Source: Pyxidicoccus fallax
GTDB taxonomy: Bacteria > Myxococcota > Myxococcia > Myxococcales > Myxococcaceae
Direction: 5' to 3'
DNA: 64,000 nt
Assembly: GCF_012933655.1 (NCBI RefSeq)
Contig: NZ_JABBJJ010000020.1
Span: forward strand, 1 to 64,000
In this document: positions 36,781-45,217 of the stretch, piece by piece
Numbering within the stretch: the stretch's first letter is position 1
Layout: every line of letters starts with the position of its first letter
Notes under the pieces: generated by a model
Databases searched by the model: none
What the model was told of the DNA's origin: nothing
Seen by the model: the letters and a program-made list of their open reading frames with translations, nothing else
Program-made: the position numbers and the translations under genes

Positions 36781-37824
36781 ATGATTCCTTTTTCGGTCCT
36801 CGACCTGTCCCCCATCACCCAGGGTAGCGACGCCACCCAGGCGCTGCGCAACACCCTGGACCTGGCCCAGCACGCCGAGCGGTGGGGCTACAAGCGCTAC
36901 TGGCTCGCCGAGCACCACAACATGACGGGCATCGCCAGCGCGGCGACCTCGGTGGTCATCTGCCACGTCGCCGGCGGCACCTCCACCATCCGCGTGGGCT
37001 CCGGCGGCGTCATGCTCCCCAACCACGCGCCCCTCGTCATCGCCGAGCAGTTCGGCACGCTGGAGGCCCTCTTCCCGGGCCGCATCGACCTGGGCCTGGG
37101 CCGCGCGCCCGGCACCGACCAGCGCACCGCCCGCGCCCTCCGCCGAGACCTCGCCGGCAGCGCCGACTCCTTCCCGCAGGACGTGCTGGAGCTGCAGGCC
37201 TACTTCGAGCCCGCCACGCCTCACCAAGCCATCCGCGCCGTGCCCGGAGCGGGCCTGCGCGTCCCCATCTGGCTGCTCGGCTCCAGCCTCTTCAGCGCCC
37301 AGCTCGCGGCGATGCTCGGCCTGCCGTTCGCCTTCGCCTCGCACTTCGCGCCGGACCACATGATGCACGCGCTCCAGCTCTACCGGAGCCAGTTCAAGCC
37401 GTCCGAGTCGCTCCAGAAGCCGTACGCCATGCTCGGCATCAACGTCATCGCGGCGGACACGGACCGGGAGGCGCAGCGGCTGGCCACCTCGCTCCAGATG
37501 CAGTTCGTCAACCTGCAGCGCGGCACGCCCGGTCAGCTCCAGCCGCCCGTGGACAGCATGGAGGGGCGCTGGTCGGAGATGGAGCGCGCCTTCGCCGAGC
37601 ACACCCTCTCGTGCGCCGCCATCGGCTCCCCGGCGACGGTGCGCCGCCAGCTGGAGGCCTTCATCGAGCGGACCGGCGCGGACGAGCTGATGGTGACGGC
37701 CCACGTCTTCGACCACGCTGCGCGCCTGCGCTCGTTCGAGCTCACCGCGCAGATTCACGACGCCATCGCCATGGAGGGCGCCTTCCAGCGGCCCGCGTCG
37801 ACGCAGGCGGAAGAGGCTCGCTAG
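36781..37824 (+). CDS. Luciferase-like monooxygenase (LLM class flavin-dependent oxidoreductase)
   Basis: 347-aa bacterial-luciferase-fold protein of the MsnO8/YhbW group: [22 protein letters not shown] at the N-terminus, [16 protein letters not shown] (42-57), [41 protein letters not shown] (about 82-120) and [21 protein letters not shown]. Such enzymes use reduced FMN from a separate reductase; the substrate is usually unknown. The start at 36781 is the first ATG of the conserved region. No flavin reductase gene is adjacent. It is convergent with the small lipoprotein at 37829. Confidence 0.88.
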   Translation: MIPFSVLDLSPITQGSDATQALRNTLDLAQHAERWGYKRYWLAEHHNMTGIASAATSVVICHVAGGTSTIRVGSGGVMLPNHAPLVIAEQFGTLEALFPGRIDLGLGRAPGTDQRTARALRRDLAGSADSFPQDVLELQAYFEPATPHQAIRAVPGAGLRVPIWLLGSSLFSAQLAAMLGLPFAFASHFAPDHMMHALQLYRSQFKPSESLQKPYAMLGINVIAADTDREAQRLATSLQMQFVNLQRGTPGQLQPPVDSMEGRWSEMERAFAEHTLSCAAIGSPATVRRQLEAFIERTGADELMVTAHVFDHAARLRSFELTAQIHDAIAMEGAFQRPASTQAEEAR

Positions 37825-37828
37825 AGCG

Positions 37829-38095
37829 CTACCGCCAGGGCCGGTCCGGCTGCATGCCCGTGGGCTGGCGGTTGTCCGTGGGTGTCAGCGCGTCGGCCTT
37901 GGAGCACTGGCACTTCTGGCACCCGCGCTCGCGGTCCATGGTGCAGTTCGTGCCGGACAAGCAGGTGAGCTCGCGCGACTCAGGGCAGCGCGTGTCGCCC
38001 TTCTTGTCCTCGTTCTTGCCGCCGTGGCTACAGCCCGCCACGGCCGCCAGCACCAGCGCCGCCACCCACCCGCTTCGCATCGTCTTCCGCTTCAT
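37829..38095 (-). CDS. Small lipoprotein with Cys-rich C-terminus
   Basis: 88-aa protein: positively charged start (MKRKTMRSG), hydrophobic stretch and lipobox AAVAGCS (about C23), then a mature part with six cysteines ([24 protein letters not shown]). Start 38095 is supported by GAGG seven bases upstream; the frame continues 5' but without coding character. Probably a membrane-anchored periplasmic protein with disulfides or a metal site. Function unknown. It sits between the luciferase-like gene (convergent) and the RND exporter, whose stop lies 89 bases upstream of its start. Confidence 0.7.
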   Translation of the reverse strand: MKRKTMRSGWVAALVLAAVAGCSHGGKNEDKKGDTRCPESRELTCLSGTNCTMDRERGCQKCQCSKADALTPTDNRQPTGMQPDRPWR

Positions 38096-38184
38096 GACCC
38101 CACCTCGGTCTTCATGGGGCCACCGCCACGGCCGCGGCGTCCCCGGGTCTTCATAACCCGGGGACGGCGGCGCGGAGAACGGGC

Positions 38185-40665
38185 TCACGCCTCGGGCGCG
38201 GGCTCTTCCTCGGTCTGCTCCGGCGTGACGCCGTGCCGGCGCCGCCAGCGCTCCACCATCAGCAGCAGCGACGGGAAGCCCAGGAGCACGATGACCAGGT
38301 TGATACCGAAGCCCAGGTTGGCCAGGTCGCCAATCGAGTTGAGGCCCGGGTGCTTCGCCAGAATCAGCGCCACGAAGCCGATGGCGCTCGTCAGGAGGCC
38401 GCCGGTAATCGCCCGGCCCGTCTCCCCGTACACGGAGATGAAGTCCGCGCCCGGCTCACCCAGCCGCTGCACCAGGTGCACGCCCGCGTCCACCGTGGTG
38501 CCAATCAGCACCGGCAGCACCATGATGTTCAGGTAGTTGAACTGCAGGCCCAGAATCGACATCAGGCCCACCAGCCCGATGACCGACAGCAGCGTGGGCA
38601 CCATGCAGATGAGCGCCGTGCGCAGCCGGCCCAGCGTCAGCCACATCGCCGCCAGCACGCTCAGCACCGCCGCCACGAGGATGCGCGGCCCCTCGCGAGA
38701 CACCATGTCCAGGATGTCCGCCAGGATGAGCGCCTCGCCCGCCGCGGACACCTGGCTGCCGTCCGGCATGTGCAGCCCGCGCACTTCCTTCGCGAAGCGC
38801 CGCGTGCCCTCGCCGTCCGAGAGGCTCACTCCGCCGCCCGCGTACACCAGCACCGCGCCGCCCGTGCTCCCGTCCAGGTTCTCGAACTGGTGCTTCACGC
38901 TCGCCGGCAGCTCCTTCTGCGTGAAGGGCTTCGCCTTCGCCATGTGCAGCGCGCGCGTCATCGAGGCCCGCGTGTCCTCCGGCAGCCGCTCCGGGTCCAG
39001 CTTCTCCAGCTTCGCCGCGATGGACTGGAGGATGACCTGCTTCTCGTCCTGGCGCTTCGGCACCAGGTCCTCCAGCGCGCCCACGAAGTCGATGGTGGAG
39101 TCCTTGCCCCGCGCCGCCTTGCGCGCCTCGAGCTGGCGCACCACCTCGCGCTCCATCTCCAGCGAGTCCGTCAGCACCACCACCGGCGTCTGCGAATAGC
39201 CGAGGATGTTGTTCACCTTCTGGTCCAGCACCGCCGAGGCCTGCTTGTAGTCCTCCAGCGTGCGCGAGTCGTAGTTGAACGACACCCGGTGCGCCTGCGA
39301 CACGAGCGTCAGCACGCCCACGCCCACCACGATGCCCACGCCCCGGTACGAGCGCGGCAGCCACCGCGCCAGAAGGCCCATCGGCCCCGACGAGCCCTGG
39401 TGCAGCCGCGGCGCCCAGCCGAAGCGCGACGCCAGCCCCAGCAGCGCCGGCAGGATGAGCAGGTACGCGAAGATGCTCACCAGCATGCCCACCGCGGCGA
39501 TGATGCCGAACTCGCGGAACGCCCTGAACTCGGACATGGCCAGGCTGAGGAACGTCAGCGCCGCCACCAGCGCCGCGATGAGCGCCGAGAAGCCCGTGTG
39601 ACGGAAGGACTCCGCCACCGCCGCCTCGCTGTCCATCCCCTCCGAGCGCAGCGTGCCGTAGCGGCCCAGCAGGTGGATGCCGTGCTCCACGCCCAGGCCG
39701 CCCAGCACCGCGGCGAGGAAGCCCGTCAGGAGGTTGACCTGCCCGTACGCCAGCCCCACGAAGCCGTACGTCCACCCCAGGCCCGCCGCCACCGGCAGCA
39801 TGGTGAGGCCCACCGACAGCGCGCTGCGGAAGTGGAACGCCAGGTACGCCAGCAGCAGCACCAGGGCCAGTGAGGACGCGCTCGCCAGGTCCCCGACGAT
39901 GACGCGCTGCTGGTCGATCTTCTTCTTGAAGGTGCCCGTCACCGCCGTCTTGAAGCCCGGGCCGTACTTCGACAGGTCCTGCTTCGCCAGGAACTCCTCC
40001 ACCTGGCTCACGACCTTCTTCGAGTACGACAGGTCCGCGGCGCTGCCCTTGGGCTTGGCCATCACCACGACCATGCGCTCGGTCGGGTCCAGGTAGTACA
40101 GGTCGCCCTGGCCGGCCATGCGCTGGTTGGCGCGGCCGGTGTACTTCTGCTCGATGTCGGAGAAGTCCACGGACGGCGCCGGCTCATCGTCCAGCCGCAC
40201 GAAGAGCGGGTTCGCCTGCTGCTTCTCCCACGCGATGCGCGCGTCGATGCGCTCCTGGATGGTCTTCAGGTCGTCGACGTCGACGTAGTACAGCGCGTGC
40301 TCGTTGAAGAAGTTGCTGGGGCGCTGGTGGTTGACGTAGCGGATCTCCGACAGCTCCGCGAGCTTCGGCGCCAAATCATCCGCGAAGCGCTTGAGGGCCT
40401 CGGGCTCCGCGCCCATGCCCACCACCACCACGTTGCCCTGGCCACCGAAGCGCTTGCGCAGCTTGTCGATGTCCTGGACGCTCGGGAAGTTCTTCGGCAA
40501 GAGCCCCACGAAGTCCGCGTTCAGGGACAGCGTCCTCGCGAAGAAGACGCCCGCCAACGTCAGGACCAGGGCCAGGGCCAGCGCCTGGAACGGCCGGCGG
40601 TGATTCCGCGCGGCCAGGCGACCCATCGCCCCCTCGAACCGCTCCGACCAACGCTTCTCACCCAT
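38185..40665 (-). CDS. RND/MMPL-family exporter (hopanoid-transporter HpnN-like), copy 1
   Basis: 826-aa inner-membrane transporter with the RND duplicated architecture: one N-terminal helix (about 26-46), a large periplasmic loop, five helices (about 255-415), a second loop and five helices at the C-terminus. The SLNADFVGLLPKNFPSVQDIDKLRKRFGG region and GLGVEHGIHLLGRYG / NIMVLPVLIGTTVDAGVHL motifs match MMPL-type 'predicted exporter' proteins, related to lipid/hopanoid transporters. No adaptor or outer-membrane channel gene is adjacent. It is divergent from, and clearly paralogous to, the exporter at 41037. Start 40665 follows AGGTG; longer open frame upstream is not conserved between the copies. 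Confidence 0.86.
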   Translation of the reverse strand: MGEKRWSERFEGAMGRLAARNHRRPFQALALALVLTLAGVFFARTLSLNADFVGLLPKNFPSVQDIDKLRKRFGGQGNVVVVGMGAEPEALKRFADDLAPKLAELSEIRYVNHQRPSNFFNEHALYYVDVDDLKTIQERIDARIAWEKQQANPLFVRLDDEPAPSVDFSDIEQKYTGRANQRMAGQGDLYYLDPTERMVVVMAKPKGSAADLSYSKKVVSQVEEFLAKQDLSKYGPGFKTAVTGTFKKKIDQQRVIVGDLASASSLALVLLLAYLAFHFRSALSVGLTMLPVAAGLGWTYGFVGLAYGQVNLLTGFLAAVLGGLGVEHGIHLLGRYGTLRSEGMDSEAAVAESFRHTGFSALIAALVAALTFLSLAMSEFRAFREFGIIAAVGMLVSIFAYLLILPALLGLASRFGWAPRLHQGSSGPMGLLARWLPRSYRGVGIVVGVGVLTLVSQAHRVSFNYDSRTLEDYKQASAVLDQKVNNILGYSQTPVVVLTDSLEMEREVVRQLEARKAARGKDSTIDFVGALEDLVPKRQDEKQVILQSIAAKLEKLDPERLPEDTRASMTRALHMAKAKPFTQKELPASVKHQFENLDGSTGGAVLVYAGGGVSLSDGEGTRRFAKEVRGLHMPDGSQVSAAGEALILADILDMVSREGPRILVAAVLSVLAAMWLTLGRLRTALICMVPTLLSVIGLVGLMSILGLQFNYLNIMVLPVLIGTTVDAGVHLVQRLGEPGADFISVYGETGRAITGGLLTSAIGFVALILAKHPGLNSIGDLANLGFGINLVIVLLGFPSLLLMVERWRRRHGVTPEQTEEEPAPEA

Positions 40666-40760
40666 GTTGCGACACCTGCTGTGTTGTCTGGCCGAAATCG
40701 CGGCCCACCTTGGGCACGCGCCAACCGACGAGTCAACGCGTTTATGCCGGAAGGCGGAAA

Positions 40761-40782
40761 GTAAGGTTACGAACGACCTTAC
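40761..40782. promoter_or_regulatory. Palindromic operator candidate between divergent RND genes
   Basis: GTAAGGT (40761-40767) and ACCTTAC (40776-40782) form perfect 7-bp arms around an 8-base centre, inside the 371-bp divergent region (40666-41036). The size and symmetry fit a TetR-type dimer site, and no regulator gene is adjacent. The flanking AT-rich patch (AAAGTAAGG) stands out from the GC-rich surroundings and may include a promoter. Confidence 0.5.
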
Positions 40783-41036
40783 CTCTCTAACGGGGGCACC
40801 GCACGGATGCCCGCCTGTCCGCACGGAGATTTCCGCTGGAAGGACGGGGCCGAGCCCGGACTGTCCCCCTGGGGGGCGGACGGGCAGGCGCGAATGCCTG
40901 CACCCCCCTGACGCGATGGTCAGGTTGCCCCCCGACATGGGCCCCGCGCTGGCGGGCGCCCGAGGGAGGGGAGACCGCTCCGCCCTCCGCGCCATCGGAG
41001 GGCCGGTGGGCGTGGGGGCGGGCCACGGCGCGGCTT

Positions 41037-43562
41037 ATGGACTCGGACCCGACTTCGACGGCGGAACGCAGGTGGATGGTGCGTGTGGAGCGCACCCTGG
41101 GCGCGGTGGCCGCGCACAACCACCGCCGCCCCGGACTGGCCCTGCTGCTGGCGCTGGTGCTGGCGGTGCTCGGTGGCCTCTTCGCCCGCAACCTGTCGCT
41201 CAACGCCAACCTGGTGGACCTGCTGCCCCGCTCATTCGAGAGCGTGCGCGACCTGCACACACTGGAGGAGCGCTTCGGCGCGCTGGGCTGGGTGGCGGTG
41301 GTGGGCGAGGGAGCCGACGCCGCGTCGCTCCAGCGCTTCGCGGACGAGCTGACGCCGAAGCTGGAGGCGCTGCCGGGCATCCGCTTCGTGGAGTCCCAGC
41401 GGCCGAGCGCCTTCTTCCGGGACCGGGCGCTCTACTTCCTGTCCGAGGAGGACCTGAAGGAGGTCCACCGCCGGCTGGAGGCGCGCATCGCGTGGGAGAA
41501 GCGGCAGGCCAATCCGCTCTTCGTGGACCTGGTGGGCGAGGAGCCCCCGTCCCTGGACTTCTCGGACCTGGAGGCGAAGTACGGCGGGAGCGCGGGCCAG
41601 CGGCTGTCCTCGCACGGCAGTGACTACTACCTGGACCCGGAGCAGCGCCGCGTGGTGCTGCTGGCCAAGCCGGACACCACCTCCGCGGACCTGGGCTACT
41701 CGCGCCGCATCGTCGGCGAGGTGCGCCAGCTGCTCGACGCGCAGGACTTGTCGAAGTACGGGCCCGGCTTCCGCGTCGACATCACCGGCACCTTCCAGAA
41801 GAAAATCGACCAGCAGGGGCAGATTGCCAACGACATCGCGGTGTCGTCCGCGGTGGCGCTGGGGCTGATGCTCCTCTACCTCCTCTTCCACTTCCGCAGC
41901 GCGCTGGCGGTGGGGCTGGTGCTGACGCCGGTGGGCGCGGGGCTGGCGTGGACGTACGGGCTGGTGGCACTGCTGTACGGACAGGTGAATCTCCTGACGG
42001 GCTTCCTGGGCGCCATCCTCGGCGGCCTCGGCATCGAGCACGGCATCCACCTCTTGGGGCGCTACCTGCACCTGCGCGGCGAGGGCGAGTCGTCCGAGCA
42101 GGCCACGCGCGAGTCCTTCACGCACACGGGCGGCGCGGCGCTGGTGTCCGCGCTGGTGGCGGCGCTCACCTTCTTCGTGCTGGGCACCTCGCGCTTCCTC
42201 GCGTTCCGCGAGTTCGGCGTCATCGCGGGCGTGGGCATGGTGGTGCTCGTGGCCGCGTACGTGCTGGTGCTGCCCGCGCTGCTGGGGCTGGCGTCGCGCT
42301 GGGGCTGGCGGCCCCGGCTCGCGGCGGCCACGCCGTCGCAGTCGCGCATGGGGCGCGTGCTGGTGCGGCGCCGCGGGTTGCTCACCGCGGTGTGGGCGGT
42401 GCTGCTCGTGGCCCTCTTCACCCAGGTGCCGCGGCTGCGCTTCGACTACGACTTCCGCTCGCTGGAGGACCAGGGCCTGCCGTCCTTCGTCCTCGACCGC
42501 GAGGTCAACCGCATCATCGGCTACTCGCAGACGCCGGTGGTGGTGCTCACCGACACGCCGGAGCAGGAGCGTGAGATGGTGCGCGCGCTCCAGGAGGCCC
42601 AGCGCGCGCACGGCAAGGAGTCCACCATCGACTTCGTGGCCTCGCTGTCCGCGCTCGTGCCGCCGGACCAGCAGGCGAAGCGGGCCGTGCTCCAGGACAT
42701 CTCGAAGCTGGTGGAGACGGTGCCGGAGGAGCGCCTGTCGCCGGAGCAACGCGAGCAGCTGGCGCGATTGCGGAGCGCGGCCCGCGCCGAGCCCTTCACG
42801 CAGGAGGACCTGCCCTTCAGCGTGCGCCAGCAGTTCCAGAGCCGCACGGGGGACTCGAGCGGCTTCGTGATGGTGTACCCCTCGGTGAGCCTGTCGGACG
42901 GGCAGGCCATCCGCGCGCTGGCGAAGGAGCTCCGCGGCGTGCACCTGCCGAGCGGCGAGCGCAGCCCCGTGGCCGGTGAGGCCCTGGTGCTGGCGGACAT
43001 CCTGAACATGGTGACGCACGAGGGGCCCCTCATCCTCGGCGGCGCGACGCTGGCGGTGCTGCTGGCCATGTGGCTGACGCTGGGCGGGCTGCGCATGGCG
43101 CTGTTGTGCCTGACGCCCACGGTGGTGTCGCTGGTGGCGCTCCTGGGGCTGATGCCGCTGATGGGGCTGGAGTTCAACTACCTCAACATCCTCGTCATCC
43201 CCGTGCTCATCGGGACCACGGTGGACGCGGGCGTGCACCTGCTGACGCGCCTGGCGTCTCCGCGCAGCGACTTCGTGGCGGTGTACTCCGAGACGGGGCG
43301 GGCCATCTGCGGCGGTCTGTTGACGAGCGCGGTGGGCTTCGGCGCGCTCTTCCTCGCCGACCATCCGGGCCTCAACTCCATTGGCGCGCTGGCCAACCTG
43401 GGCTTCGCGACCAATCTTCTCATCATGCTCGTGGCCTTCCCGGCCCTGCTGCTGGTGCTGTCCGAGCGCCGGCTGCGCAAGCACCGGGCGCGCTCGGTGG
43501 CGCGCAAGGAGCCGACGGTGGAGGGGCCTCCGGGCTCGAAGCCCGCGCCACACGCGAGCTGA
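41037..43562 (+). CDS. RND/MMPL-family exporter, copy 2
   Basis: 841-aa transporter paralogous to the divergent copy at 38185: the same start (NHRRPGLALLLALVLAVLGGLFARNLSLNANLVDLLP), the same loop signature (DLSKYGPGFRVDITGTFQKKIDQQ) and the same GLGIEHGIHLLGRY and NILVIPVLIGTTVDAGVHL motifs. Membrane layout is 1+5+1+5 helices. The C-terminus (about 810-841) is basic and unrelated to copy 1. ATG 41037. It is followed 44 bases later by a low-complexity lipoprotein gene on the same strand, which may be co-transcribed. Confidence 0.86.
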   Translation: MDSDPTSTAERRWMVRVERTLGAVAAHNHRRPGLALLLALVLAVLGGLFARNLSLNANLVDLLPRSFESVRDLHTLEERFGALGWVAVVGEGADAASLQRFADELTPKLEALPGIRFVESQRPSAFFRDRALYFLSEEDLKEVHRRLEARIAWEKRQANPLFVDLVGEEPPSLDFSDLEAKYGGSAGQRLSSHGSDYYLDPEQRRVVLLAKPDTTSADLGYSRRIVGEVRQLLDAQDLSKYGPGFRVDITGTFQKKIDQQGQIANDIAVSSAVALGLMLLYLLFHFRSALAVGLVLTPVGAGLAWTYGLVALLYGQVNLLTGFLGAILGGLGIEHGIHLLGRYLHLRGEGESSEQATRESFTHTGGAALVSALVAALTFFVLGTSRFLAFREFGVIAGVGMVVLVAAYVLVLPALLGLASRWGWRPRLAAATPSQSRMGRVLVRRRGLLTAVWAVLLVALFTQVPRLRFDYDFRSLEDQGLPSFVLDREVNRIIGYSQTPVVVLTDTPEQEREMVRALQEAQRAHGKESTIDFVASLSALVPPDQQAKRAVLQDISKLVETVPEERLSPEQREQLARLRSAARAEPFTQEDLPFSVRQQFQSRTGDSSGFVMVYPSVSLSDGQAIRALAKELRGVHLPSGERSPVAGEALVLADILNMVTHEGPLILGGATLAVLLAMWLTLGGLRMALLCLTPTVVSLVALLGLMPLMGLEFNYLNILVIPVLIGTTVDAGVHLLTRLASPRSDFVAVYSETGRAICGGLLTSAVGFGALFLADHPGLNSIGALANLGFATNLLIMLVAFPALLLVLSERRLRKHRARSVARKEPTVEGPPGSKPAPHAS

Positions 43563-43606
43563 GGATTCGACGACTGAAGGACGCACACCCACGAAGGGAG
43601 GCAACA

Positions 43607-44110
43607 ATGGCGAAGCACATGATGGGGCGTTGGTTGTGGGCGGGGGCGCTGGCGGGCACCCTGACGCTGGGCGTGGCCTGCAGTGCCACGGAGGCGCCGG
43701 TGCAGCTGGCGCAGGCGACGCCGGGCACGGGCACCACCACGCCGGACACGATGGCGCCGGGCACCAGCACCACGGCCCCGGGCACGTCCACGGGCACCAC
43801 CACCACGCCGGGCACCACCGGCACCGGCACGAGCGCCTCGCCGGGCACCGTCACCACGTCGCCCGGGTACACCACTCCGCCGGGCACCACCACGGCGCCG
43901 GGCACGGGCACGGGCGGCTCGGGCTCCACGGGCCTGTCCGGCACGGACGCAGGCGTGGGCGGCCTGGGCGGCTCCGGTGGCGCTGGCGGCACGGGCGGCT
44001 CTGGCACCACGGGCACCACGCCCGGGGTGACGCCGAACCCGAGCGGCTCGTCCAGCACGTTCCAGCCGCCCACCGGCAGCGCCGTCCTCGACGGCGGCAC
44101 GGGCTTCTAG
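43607..44110 (+). CDS. Low-complexity (Gly/Thr/Pro) lipoprotein
   Basis: 167-aa protein: signal peptide MGRWLWAGALAGTLTLGVACS with C26 as likely lipidation site, then almost entirely Thr-Pro-Gly-Ser repeats (PGT, TTPGT, GSGGAGGTGG). No globular domain is visible, so it is probably an extended or disordered surface or periplasmic spacer. The GGGAGG before ATG 43607 is good. A classic T-run terminator follows its stop. Its relationship to the similar lipoprotein at 44384 suggests a paralogous pair. Confidence 0.72.
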   Translation: MAKHMMGRWLWAGALAGTLTLGVACSATEAPVQLAQATPGTGTTTPDTMAPGTSTTAPGTSTGTTTTPGTTGTGTSASPGTVTTSPGYTTPPGTTTAPGTGTGGSGSTGLSGTDAGVGGLGGSGGAGGTGGSGTTGTTPGVTPNPSGSSSTFQPPTGSAVLDGGTGF

Positions 44111-44143
44111 GCCCTTCGTACGGGTCCATGGCCGCAGTACCCG

Positions 44144-44180
44144 CGGCGAGCGCGCTCCGGCGTGCTCGCCGTTCTTTTTT
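44144..44180 (+). terminator. Rho-independent terminator with T-run
   Basis: 11-bp stem with one G-T pair (CGGCGAGCGCG 44144-44154 / CGTGCTCGCCG 44161-44171), 6-nt loop, followed by TTCTTTTTT. This is the most typical intrinsic terminator in the window. It closes the unit containing the RND exporter and the first low-complexity lipoprotein. Confidence 0.88.
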
Positions 44181-44383
44181 CGTTCGCGGCGCGGACCTGG
44201 ACCGGAGTCCACCCTCGCCGCCACTGAATGGACAGACCCGACCCGCCAAGTCGCCACCGGTTTTTGTTCCCACCGACGCTCGAAGAGCAGGCGGCCTGAG
44301 GAGCGTGCCCTGCACACCCGAAAACGGCTGCTCACGTTCCCGACCAGCAGCAGTCGAAACCCTCAAACCCGGGAGAGCAAACC

Positions 44384-45061
44384 ATGAAGAAGTTCCTCAA
44401 GACCCAGATCGTCCTCGCGTCCCTCACCGCCGGCGTCCTCGCGTTCGGTACCGCCTGCAAGTCGGACTCGGGCGCCACAAAGGGCGATGACACCACCACC
44501 GGCACTGGCACCACCACCGGCGGCGACACCACCGGAACGGGAACCACGGGCGGTGACACCACCGGCACGGGGACGGGAACCGGCACCACGACCGACCCGG
44601 GCACGGGCGGCACGGGCACCGGCGGCATGGATGACCCGAGCATGAGCCCCGGCACGGGCGGCACGGGCGTGGACCCGGGCACGAGCCCGGACGACACGGG
44701 CTCCGGCATCGACACGGGCTCGGGGACCGGCAGCGACATGAGCGGCGACCCGGGCACCGGCTCCACGGGCGGCGCCGGCGCGGGCGGCTCGGGCAGCACC
44801 ATGGACCCGGGCACGGGCGGCGCCGGCAGCACGGGCACCAGCGATGACATGGGCACGGGCACCGGCTCGGGCACCACGGACCCGGGCACGGGCGGCTCCG
44901 GCACCGGCACCGGCAGCGACCTGGGCGGCGACATGAGCGACGACACCACGCTCGACCCGTCCGGCACGGGCGGCAGCGGCGCCGGCAGCACCGGCTCCGG
45001 CAGCGACATGGGCGGCACCAGCTCCGGCTCCACCAACCCCGGCGGTGGCCAGAGCAAGTAA
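44384..45061 (+). CDS. Low-complexity (Gly/Thr/Asp/Ser) lipoprotein
   Basis: 225-aa protein. Signal peptide MKKFLKTQIVLASLTAGVLAFGTACKS with C25 as lipidation site. The mature chain is nearly all Gly, Thr, Asp, Ser and Pro (DPGTGG, GTGTGT, GSDMGG), acidic and disordered. In composition, though not in sequence order, it resembles the lipoprotein at 43607. The high Asp content could bind cations, and Thr/Ser/Gly richness would suit an O-glycosylated or extended surface chain (inference). A perfect hairpin follows the stop. Confidence 0.72.
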   Translation: MKKFLKTQIVLASLTAGVLAFGTACKSDSGATKGDDTTTGTGTTTGGDTTGTGTTGGDTTGTGTGTGTTTDPGTGGTGTGGMDDPSMSPGTGGTGVDPGTSPDDTGSGIDTGSGTGSDMSGDPGTGSTGGAGAGGSGSTMDPGTGGAGSTGTSDDMGTGTGSGTTDPGTGGSGTGTGSDLGGDMSDDTTLDPSGTGGSGAGSTGSGSDMGGTSSGSTNPGGGQSK

Positions 45062-45100
45062 TCCGGCGCCTCGTCGCATGACGACCTGAAGCCGTGGACG

Positions 45101-45127
45101 ATGCCCGCGCACAGCCTGCGCGGGCAT
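45101..45127 (+). terminator. 10-bp perfect stem, likely terminator
   Basis: ATGCCCGCGC (45101-45110) / GCGCGGGCAT (45118-45127) with a 7-nt loop, 39 bases after the lipoprotein stop and before the malic enzyme gene. Downstream TCTCCATTT is only weakly T-rich. Confidence 0.6.
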
Positions 45128-45217
45128 CTCCATTTCAGGGGGCCGTTGAAATCCCGTGGCGGGATGACCACCCCGAATGCATACCTCCTTCCACGACGCT
45201 CGCCCGCCTGCCCCCTC

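Noticed and set aside
41232..43607. 791-aa minus-strand frame opposite the RND exporter
   Set aside because: Rich in His/Arg/Gln and without hydrophobic pattern; it is the reverse strand of a membrane protein gene.
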